The notes beneath the pieces were generated by a model, which had not been told where the DNA came from, did no database searches, and saw only the letters and a program-made list of their open reading frames with translations. A stretch of 19,595 bases of DNA, taken from Pseudomonadota bacterium. Its GTDB lineage: Bacteria > Pseudomonadota > Alphaproteobacteria > Caulobacterales > Caulobacteraceae. This document shows positions 1 to 6,857 of the stretch, one piece after another. The first letter of the stretch is position 1, and every line of letters begins with the position of its first letter. A program made the position numbers and the translations under genes. The stretch is from assembly GCA_023445705.1 (NCBI GenBank), contig JAEXKM010000250.1, forward strand, positions 1 to 19,595. The letters are read 5' to 3'.

Positions 1-414
1 CCCTAGATCTTCGCAGATTCGGTCGGCCAGGATCTTCCGGTGGCAGCCGTTGTGGTCGGCTTCGAAACACAGCAGCGCGATCTTCCGCCGGCCGGCCAGC
101 TCCTCGGCGGCCTTGAATTCGATCTGCGCGCCGGGTTCGGCCATGTGCGCCTCGTAGATCGCGCGCATCTCCTCGATCCGCCCCTTGCGCGCAGCGTCGC
201 GTCCGGCCTTGGGCGTGCCGAGCTGGCGTAGGTGGACGTAGCCAATCCCCGCCTCAGCCAGGCTGGCGGCGAGGATGGTCTTGGAAAAGCCGGCCCGCCG
301 GGACGCCGCGATCGCGCGGACGTCGACGACGGTGTCCACGCCTGCGGCCTTCAGGCGACCGATCACGTCGGCCTGGGTGCTAGCTTCGTAGCCTATGGTC
401 GCCAATGGGATCAC
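1..414 (-). CDS. DUF488 family protein, C-terminus cut by window edge
   Basis: Reading the minus strand from a GTG at 414 gives 138 open codons with no stop before the left edge. The protein begins VIPLATIGYEAST and continues with VVDVRAIAASRRAGFSK, a YVHLRQLGTPK segment, then IALLCFEADHNGCHRKI. These are the hallmarks of DUF488: an N-terminal TIGYE, a DVR motif, LG.PK and a C-terminal LLCfE...CHR. The molecular function of the family is not established. The GTG start lies one base after the stop of the MscS gene, and a GGGAGG ribosome-binding site sits about six bases upstream. The nearby ATG at 416 runs straight into TGA, so GTG is the only sensible start. It is probably co-transcribed with the channel and peptidase genes. 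The family call is firm; the role is unknown. Confidence 0.85.
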   Translation of the reverse strand, partial: MIPLATIGYEASTQADVIGRLKAAGVDTVVDVRAIAASRRAGFSKTILAASLAEAGIGYVHLRQLGTPKAGRDAARKGRIEEMRAIYEAHMAEPGAQIEFKAAEELAGRRKIALLCFEADHNGCHRKILADRICEDLG

Positions 415-415
415 A

Positions 416-1456
416 TCAGCCTCCCTGTCTCGGCCTTGGCGGCGATGCAGCCGCCTCCGCAGCGTCCTGCTCGGCTCCCCGCGCGAGGTCCTCGGCGGCG
501 TCGTTGGTGCTGGCCCCGACCACGGGCGAGCGGACGGTCCTGTGGCCGACCAGGCCCAGTGTTTCGCGAGCCTCGTCGTCCTCCTCGCCGAACACCGACC
601 TGACACGCAGTTCGCGCTGCGGCAGCGGGATTTCGAAGCCGCCGGCGCGCAGCGCATCCTCGATGGCCCAGGTATAGGCCGCGTGGGTGGCGTTGGGTCG
701 CTTCACCGCCTCCAGGGCGGGCCAGACCACCAGCTCGAAGGAAAGGCCGCTCTCGCCGAAACCCACCAGCCACACCTGCGTCCTGCGGGCCGAGGTGTCC
801 TTGAGCGTAAACGGCACGGCGTGAACCGCCCGCAGCACCGCCTCGCGAACCTTTTCCTTGTCCGCGCCATAGGCCACGCGGAACGGGATGTGCATGCGCC
901 GCGCACCGTTCTGGTGGGTCCAGTTGGTGATCGGCGCCTCGATCAGGCGCGAGTTCGGGATCAGGACGTCCAGGTCGTCATTGTTGCGGATGCGGGTGGC
1001 GCGCGGGCCGATCTCGGCCACGACACCGCGTTCTCCGGTCTGCAGCTCGATGTAGTCCCCGATGCGGATCAGCTTGTCGAACAGCAGGACGAGGCCGGAG
1101 ATGAACTCCTTGACGATGCCCTGCATCCCAAAGCCGAGGCCGACGCCCAGGGCGCCGGCGAACAGGGTGAGCGAGGACAGATCGAGGCCGAGCGTCGAGA
1201 AGGCCGCGATGACCCCGAAAATGATCAGGCCATAGGTGCTCAGTTTTTCGACGATGTAGATCGACGGCGCCGTCTCCGCCCCCGCACGCCCCCGGATCCG
1301 GCGGATCGCGGAGGCTGCGATCCGCGCGGCCAGAAGCGCGGCGACGACGATGAAGATCGCCGCCGCCAGGCTTCCGACCGTGATCGCCGCCTTGCCCAGG
1401 CGGACAAGCTCGAAACCGGTCAGGCCCTGCAGGTCGGCGGCGATCTCGCGCTCCAT
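416..1456 (-). CDS. MscS-family mechanosensitive ion channel
   Basis: A 346-residue inner-membrane channel of the small-conductance mechanosensitive (MscS) superfamily, which opens under membrane tension to release solutes during hypo-osmotic shock. Hydrophobic helices are visible at about residues 26-48, 70-88 and 94-113. The last is the Gly/Ala-rich pore helix (LFAGALGVGLGFGMQG), followed by the family signature in which a helix runs into the beta domain (VLLFDKLIRIGDYIEL, then LIPNSRLI near 165-172). The C-terminal alpha/beta domain extends to about residue 285. The last 60 residues are an acidic, Ala-rich, probably disordered tail not typical of E. coli MscS. The ATG is two bases after the stop of the upstream peptidase gene, which indicates an operon. 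The ribosome-binding site is weak, so translational coupling is likely. The substrate range and gating are not shown by the sequence. Confidence 0.9.
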   Translation of the reverse strand: MEREIAADLQGLTGFELVRLGKAAITVGSLAAAIFIVVAALLAARIAASAIRRIRGRAGAETAPSIYIVEKLSTYGLIIFGVIAAFSTLGLDLSSLTLFAGALGVGLGFGMQGIVKEFISGLVLLFDKLIRIGDYIELQTGERGVVAEIGPRATRIRNNDDLDVLIPNSRLIEAPITNWTHQNGARRMHIPFRVAYGADKEKVREAVLRAVHAVPFTLKDTSARRTQVWLVGFGESGLSFELVVWPALEAVKRPNATHAAYTWAIEDALRAGGFEIPLPQRELRVRSVFGEEDDEARETLGLVGHRTVRSPVVGASTNDAAEDLARGAEQDAAEAAASPPRPRQGG

Positions 1457-1458
1457 GA

Positions 1459-2952
<1,494 letters not shown>

Positions 2953-3002
2953 GTGCGTGATAGAACTCCGGAATTGCCGCCACCGCGGCGTTTGCGCGGA
3001 CC

Positions 3003-3311
3003 CTATCGGCGAGGCTCCCCGTCGTCGAGAACGGTGAGACGACGCACGGTCAGTTCGTCGATCTCCAGGCGCTTGATCCGGGCCTTGCCCACCGCGACCC
3101 GGCCGATGGCCAGCTTGCCGATCGCCAGTACGCCGACCGCGAAGGCGCCGAATGCGATCGCGCCCAGGGCGACGCTGCCCATGGCGCCCAGCCCAACGGC
3201 CCCCGCGGGCGTCGCGCGCGGGGCGACGAACACGGACTGCGGGCGCGGCCTGCGGGACGGCGCCTCCACGAGGGTGACGGGCTCCCGGCGGGTCCGCAGC
3301 GGCAAGGCCAT
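3003..3311 (-). CDS. small protein of tandem five-residue repeats, function unknown
   Basis: A 102-residue protein. Residues 1-35 are basic and Pro-rich. From about residue 36 to 95 there is a strict five-residue period: Gly occupies every fifth position at 40, 45, 50, 55, 60, 65, 70 and 75 (units such as AFAVG, VLAIG, KLAIG, RVAVG). The period then continues with charged units KARIK, RLEID, ELTVR and RLTVL. This resembles pentapeptide-repeat proteins, which fold as a right-handed quadrilateral beta-helix, although the usual A(D/N)Lxx consensus is replaced by xA(I/V)Gx. I do not recognise a named family. The ATG is well supported by a GGGAG ribosome-binding site. It has the same orientation as the GNAT gene upstream (50 bp) and the peptidase downstream (50 bp). 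A membrane-associated hydrophobic segment is an alternative reading of the Ala/Gly-rich part. Confidence 0.75.
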   Translation of the reverse strand: MALPLRTRREPVTLVEAPSRRPRPQSVFVAPRATPAGAVGLGAMGSVALGAIAFGAFAVGVLAIGKLAIGRVAVGKARIKRLEIDELTVRRLTVLDDGEPRR

Positions 3312-3361
3312 ATCTCTCTCCCTGAGTGTCGCCCGACCCTAGCCCGGAGGCGGCCGCGCCG

Positions 3362-4045
3362 CTAGCTGCGCGTCAGGGTCGTCATCACCAGTTCACGGCG
3401 GAAGTCGAAGCCCAGCGCCTGGTAGAGGGCGATCGCGCCGGTGTTGTGCGCATAGGAATGCAGGAACGGAATCTCTCCGCGCTCACGGATGCGGGCGGCG
3501 ACCTCCAGCATCAGGCCCGCAGCATAGCCCCGCCCACGGTGATCGGGGTGGGTGCAGACGCCGCTCACCTCGGTATGCCCGGGCGGCCGCATGCGTTCGC
3601 CGGCCATGGCCACGAGTTGGCCGCCGATCTTGACGCCGACGAACCGGCCGAGCTGATGGGTGCGGGCGAAGAACGGCCCCGGCGCCGTCATGGTCGCCAA
3701 GGCCAGCATCTGTGGCGCGTCCGCCTCGGTCAGCACCTCGATATCGAAGGCCGGCTCGCCGACGGGGTTCGGCTCCTGCGCCACCATCTGCCAGCAGAGA
3801 GCCCGGCTGCGCACGGCCAGGCCGTCGATCGCCGGCGCGTCCTCCGGCTCGACCAGGGCGACGTCGCCATGCTCAGCCACCAGGGACGCCAGGTCGGCGC
3901 AGGCGGCGGCGGACATCGCCGGCAACGCGGCGAACAGTCCGTACTCGGGCGCGAAGCGAAGGGCCGCGCCATGGCCGATGGCGAGGTCCGATTGGCGTCC
4001 GGTCAGGGCGGACCAGACTGGGCGGTCGAGGGGATGGGCAGGCAT
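3362..4045 (-). CDS. GNAT-family N-acetyltransferase (FR47-like)
   Basis: A 227-residue cytoplasmic protein with a C-terminal GNAT fold that transfers acetyl from acetyl-CoA to an amine. The acetyl-CoA-binding motif A is clear: SGVCTHPDHRGRGYAAGL at about 161-178 (R/QxxGxG/A type: HRGRGYA). It is preceded by the GGQLVAMAGERM strand and followed by HSYAHNTGAIALYQALGF (about 197-213), the usual GNAT C-terminal helix-strand. The first 100 residues are a less conserved N-terminal domain, as in FR47-like two-domain members. The acceptor is unknown. No strong ribosome-binding site precedes the ATG. It lies between the LLM monooxygenase gene and the pentad-repeat gene on the same strand, about 100 bp after the former, with a strong hairpin in the gap. 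Confidence 0.9.
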   Translation of the reverse strand: MPAHPLDRPVWSALTGRQSDLAIGHGAALRFAPEYGLFAALPAMSAAACADLASLVAEHGDVALVEPEDAPAIDGLAVRSRALCWQMVAQEPNPVGEPAFDIEVLTEADAPQMLALATMTAPGPFFARTHQLGRFVGVKIGGQLVAMAGERMRPPGHTEVSGVCTHPDHRGRGYAAGLMLEVAARIRERGEIPFLHSYAHNTGAIALYQALGFDFRRELVMTTLTRS

Positions 4046-4083
4046 GAACGCTGGGACTCACGAAATGGCCGCCAGCGCACTTG

Positions 4084-4118
4084 CCGGGGCGGCGGCACAC
4101 TAGGCCGCCTCGCCCCGG
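4084..4118 (-). terminator. strong GC hairpin between LLM and GNAT genes, possible terminator
   Basis: Arms at 4084-4096 and 4104-4118 pair over 13 bp with a two-base bulge around a seven-base loop. No U-tract follows on either strand, so intrinsic termination is doubtful. It may act as a transcript-end stabiliser or a weak, Rho-assisted stop between the LLM monooxygenase gene (stop at 4147) and the GNAT gene (start at 4045). Confidence 0.35.
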
Positions 4119-4146
4119 CTTTGAATTCCCCCTGCCCTGCTTTCCG

Positions 4147-5238
4147 TCAGCGCGCGTCCGCGAAGGCCGCCTGACGCGTCCGCAGCAACGGCAGCAACTG
4201 ATCGCCCTGGCGCTTGATCTCGGTCAGGTAGGGCGTGTCGGAGAGCACGAAGTGGGTGATGCCCAGGGCCTCGTACTTGCGCAAGGAATTGGCGACGTCC
4301 TGGGCCGAGCCGACGAGCCAGGTGGTCCCGGCGCCGCCGCCGCCGTACCGGCCAGGCGCGGTATAGAGGTTGTCGTCGAGCACATCGCCGCGGCTCTGGA
4401 GGTCCAGCAGCCGCTGCTGGCCCACCGCCGCGGATCGCCGATGGTCGTCGAGCCCGTAGTTCTTCGCCATCTCGGCCACCTTCGCCTCGGCGTCGGCCCA
4501 GGCCTGCTCGGTCGTGTCGCGCACCAGGGTGGTGATGCGCAGGCCAAACTCCAGCGGCGGCAGATCGCGATCGAGCTGCTTGCTCAGCGTCTTCAGGCGA
4601 TCGATGCGCTCGGCGACGCCTTCCAGCGGCTCGCCCCAGAACAGTTGCACGTCGGACTCAGTGGCCGAGACCCGCTCGGCCGCCTCGGAGGCCCCGCCGA
4701 AATAGAGCTTGGGGTGGCGCCGATCACCACGCGCTTCGAGGCGGGGCGAGACGGTGGAGCCGGCGACTTGGAAGTGCTCGCCCTGGAAGGTGACGTTCTC
4801 CTCGGTCCACAGCCGGCGGACCAGGCGCATGAACTCGCGGGTACGGCCATAACGCTGGGCCTGATCACCCTCGCTATCGCCGTAGGCCGCCAGGTCGTCC
4901 TGGCCGGAGACGATGTTGATCCGAACCCGGCCTCCGGTCAGGTGGTCGAGCGTGGCGGCGGCCGAGGCGAAGTTCGCCGGCCGCCAATAGCCCGGACGGA
5001 TCGCGATAAGCGGCTCGAAGGTCGTAGTGCGAGCGGCCAGCGACGCGGCCACGGTAAAGGTGTCGGGGCGTCCCCAGCCCGTGCCGATCAGCGCGCCTTT
5101 CCAGCCGTGGTCTTCAAGAGCCCTGGCGTGGCTGGTGAGGGTGTCGAGGGTGTTGTGGTCTTCAACCGCGGTATCGCCGCGATGCCCCGCGGAGATCTGA
5201 TTGGGAACGTACCAAAGGAATTCCGGGCTGCTGCTCAT
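4147..5238 (-). CDS. LLM-class flavin-dependent monooxygenase, SsuD-like
   Basis: A 363-residue TIM-barrel monooxygenase of the bacterial-luciferase-like class, closest in pattern to alkanesulfonate monooxygenase SsuD, which uses reduced FMN and O2 to release sulfite from sulfonates. Visible traits are the N-terminal FLWYVPNQ strand, the GWGRPDTFTVAASLA segment, the block IAIRPGYWRPANFA followed by LDHLTGGRVRINIVSGQDD, and the terminal GSAQDVANSLRKYEALGITHFVLSDTPY. No ssuABC transporter genes adjoin it, so the substrate could be another sulfonate or a different small molecule. The start is chosen at the ATG at 5238 (MSSSPEF). Alternatives are a GTG three codons earlier, preceded by GGACAGG, and a TTG at 5271. 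An AT-rich stretch 60-100 bp upstream probably holds its promoter. Confidence 0.88.
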   Translation of the reverse strand: MSSSPEFLWYVPNQISAGHRGDTAVEDHNTLDTLTSHARALEDHGWKGALIGTGWGRPDTFTVAASLAARTTTFEPLIAIRPGYWRPANFASAAATLDHLTGGRVRINIVSGQDDLAAYGDSEGDQAQRYGRTREFMRLVRRLWTEENVTFQGEHFQVAGSTVSPRLEARGDRRHPKLYFGGASEAAERVSATESDVQLFWGEPLEGVAERIDRLKTLSKQLDRDLPPLEFGLRITTLVRDTTEQAWADAEAKVAEMAKNYGLDDHRRSAAVGQQRLLDLQSRGDVLDDNLYTAPGRYGGGGAGTTWLVGSAQDVANSLRKYEALGITHFVLSDTPYLTEIKRQGDQLLPLLRTRQAAFADAR

Positions 5239-5300
5239 CGGGCGCACCAATACCTGTCCATTGAAATACAAGTCGCCGAGGAGCGGCGCCCCAGCGTTCT

Positions 5301-5336
5301 ACCCGATAATTCCGATGGGTTCGGTAGGATAATATC
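5301..5336 (-). promoter_or_regulatory. possible promoter/operator of the LLM monooxygenase gene
   Basis: An AT-rich island in GC-rich surroundings, 63-98 bp upstream of the ATG at 5238. It contains CCGAT repeated with a four-base spacer (5304-5317), an overlapping CCGA/TCGG inverted pair and a TATTAT-like hexamer near 5331-5336 (minus strand). No consensus could be assigned. The call rests on composition and position only. Confidence 0.25.
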
Positions 5337-5420
5337 TGCGGAAAGCCGCAGCCCCGCTAATGGGGCTGACCCGAATGGGGAGCTGAAGGCGTTTTGACAG
5401 AGTGAAGCGCTGCCTGGCGC

Positions 5421-5490
5421 GGTCGGTGGGTGACTTCGCCCTGCGGGCGCCCCCTCAGTCAGCCTGCGGCCGACAGCTCCCCCAGTGAGC
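5421..5490. repeat. REP-like intergenic repeat segment
   Basis: This segment contains GTGACTTCGCCC, a small hairpin CGCCC-tgc-GGGCG (5437-5449), CCCCCTCAGTC, GGCCGACAGCTCCCCCAG and related GC-rich pieces. The combination of CCCCCTCAGTC with CGACAGCTCCCCCAG resembles short palindromic repeats scattered between genes in Caulobacterales and other alphaproteobacteria. Only one copy lies in the window, so repetition itself cannot be shown here. Confidence 0.5.
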
Positions 5491-5536
5491 AGGGCTATCG
5501 CATATGGCAGCGACCTGGCTCTAATTTCCTTCTTGA

Positions 5537-5639
5537 TCGTCATCCCCGGCCGCGCATGCGTGCCGGGGATCCATAAACAGGGTCCCGGCGATCTCAGGCG
5601 TTTATGGATGGCCGGGACCTGACGGCCCGGCCATGACGA
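5537..5639. repeat. long imperfect palindrome, REP/MITE-like element
   Basis: The ends TCGTCAT (5537-5543) and ATGACGA (5633-5639) are exact inverted repeats. Inside, ATCCATAAAC (5569-5578) is perfectly complementary to GTTTATGGAT (5600-5609), and GGTCCCGGC (5581-5589) to GCCGGGACC (5611-5619). Such TCGTCAT...ATGACGA palindromes with CCCGG cores and an A/T-rich CCAT(A/G)AAC arm are a common intergenic repeat type in alphaproteobacteria. No transposase is encoded, so any mobility would need one elsewhere in the genome. Confidence 0.7.
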
Positions 5640-5727
5640 ACCATTGAGAAGTTCCACAGGCGATAGCACTGCCCAGCGGGGGCAGCATCACACTGAAGCA
5701 CTGCGTTCTGATGATCCCGGTCCCGCG

Positions 5728-6645
5728 TCAGGTCAGGGTGAGAATGAGGTGGGGCACGGAGACCTGGAAGGAGCCGCTTTCCGCGTCCAGGTCGACGGCC
5801 CCTCCATCGAGGAACCAATTGGTCAGCAGCTCGACCTCAATCAGGATAGATTCTCGCGCGGGGACGACGAACCCAGAGGCGCTGAGGAACTCGTTGAACT
5901 CGATCGTGATCTCGTCATCTTCGCCGAAGAAGCCGCCTTTCGCCGCCGCCTCGCCAAGAATGCGATCGTGAACGACCGCCTTGATACTCGAGTCCCACAT
6001 CGCCCAGACGGTCGTTCGCCCCCGGACCGTGGCGCGGGCGTCAGCACCGCCACTGATACCGGCCCACGCAGCCACACCGCGCCAAGGCGCATCGACGGAA
6101 AGGTGCGCGTTGACGACAAGACGGGCGCCGGCGGCGACGACCACCGCCTTGTTCTGGGGATTGCGCCATAGCGTGAAGAAGCTGAGCCGCCCCGCGCCCA
6201 TGGTGTCGAAGTTGCGCGACGCCTCCAGCCGGTAGCGGGCCCAGCTATTGAGGCTCTCGATCTCGGAGTCGAGCACGACCCCGGCGTCGATGAAGCTGCG
6301 TATGAAAGTCACGCGATCGACGATGACGTTCATCGGCTCAGCCGGCAGGGTCGTAAGCGCCGGCGTCAGGGCGGCCAGGCGGGCGGCGGCGGCGGCCGAC
6401 GCTTCCACGGCCCGGCCATGCGATTGCTGCGTCCGCTGAAGCCGCGCCTTGCCCCGTTCCTCGGCCAGGACGCTCAGAGGGGCGAGGTCGACCCCCTGGG
6501 CGAGAAGCTCCCTTCGCACGAGTTCAGCATCCTCGCGGATCGCCTCCGCCCTCGCCCGCGCGCTCGGGCGCTCCTGTACGGCAAGGCGGCTCGCCGCCAC
6601 CTTCTCGACGAACGCCTCGGCCGCTTCGCGCGATTGCGTGTCCAT
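5728..6645 (-). CDS. conserved-looking hypothetical protein, helical N-half and beta-rich C-half
   Basis: A 305-residue protein that I do not recognise. Residues 1-100 are charged and Ala-rich and look helical, possibly coiled coil (EAAEAFVEKVAASRLAVQER, SAAAAARLAALTPAL). From about 105 it becomes beta-rich with aromatic clusters: VIVDRVTFIRSFIDAG, LSFFTLWRNPQNKAVVVAAG, then VNAHLSVDAPWRGVAAWAG, and a C-terminal stretch with ILIEVELLTNWF and FQVSVPHLILTL. There is no signal peptide, transmembrane helix or cysteine, and no enzyme motif that I can see. The ATG is preceded by AAAGG at about eight bases. It stands alone between the ppdK terminator and the repeat-bearing gap. Third-position GC looks like that of its neighbours, so it is probably a genuine gene. 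A structural or binding role is possible but is only a guess. Confidence 0.65.
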   Translation of the reverse strand: MDTQSREAAEAFVEKVAASRLAVQERPSARARAEAIREDAELVRRELLAQGVDLAPLSVLAEERGKARLQRTQQSHGRAVEASAAAAARLAALTPALTTLPAEPMNVIVDRVTFIRSFIDAGVVLDSEIESLNSWARYRLEASRNFDTMGAGRLSFFTLWRNPQNKAVVVAAGARLVVNAHLSVDAPWRGVAAWAGISGGADARATVRGRTTVWAMWDSSIKAVVHDRILGEAAAKGGFFGEDDEITIEFNEFLSASGFVVPARESILIEVELLTNWFLDGGAVDLDAESGSFQVSVPHLILTLT

Positions 6646-6779
6646 GATCGACGCCTTTGCTCAAGGTCCCCGTCGCCGGACAGCGCCGGTGGACGGCAAG
6701 ACGCTAAACCTGTGAGCGCTGAATATCCAACCACCATCTTAGGTGCGTTGGAGCAGGTCGATCGGCGGAACCACGCACG

Positions 6780-6811
6780 AAAAAGCCCTGGCGCCGAATG
6801 GGGCCAGGGCT
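6780..6811 (-). terminator. intrinsic terminator of the glyQS-ppdK operon
   Basis: On the minus strand AGCCCTGGC pairs perfectly with GCCAGGGCT (9 bp, 10-base loop) and is followed directly by a run of five T. It lies about 46 bases after the ppdK stop, the normal place for a Rho-independent terminator. Confidence 0.88.
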
Positions 6812-6857
6812 CTCACGATCCCGTCAGCGGGGCCTTTGTGTTTTCGGTCGTCGGAAC

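Larger units (their letters stand above)
5239..5727. other. gene-free stretch with promoter-like and repeat DNA
   Basis: About 490 bases without a convincing gene. From right to left on the minus strand it holds the region after the 305-residue gene, a palindromic element at 5537-5639, a REP-like segment at about 5421-5490, a short hairpin at 5349-5368 (7-bp arms CAGCCCC/GGGGCTG with no U-tract), and an AT-richer patch at 5301-5335. The patch contains the direct repeat CCGAT-aatt-CCGAT and is a likely promoter or operator zone for the LLM gene. Short ORFs here give proteins without recognisable character. Confidence 0.5.

Noticed and set aside
5239..5271. TTG start of the LLM monooxygenase at 5271
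   Set aside because: The N-terminal extension is not typical of SsuD-like proteins, and the ATG at 5238 or the GTG three codons before it fits better.
5349..5368. Hairpin CAGCCCC/GGGGCTG as a terminator
   Set aside because: No T-run on either side and no gene ends nearby on the right strand.
5669..5685. CTGCCC/GGGCAG stem downstream of the 305-residue gene as its terminator
   Set aside because: Only 6 bp with no T-tract, so it does not meet an intrinsic-terminator pattern.
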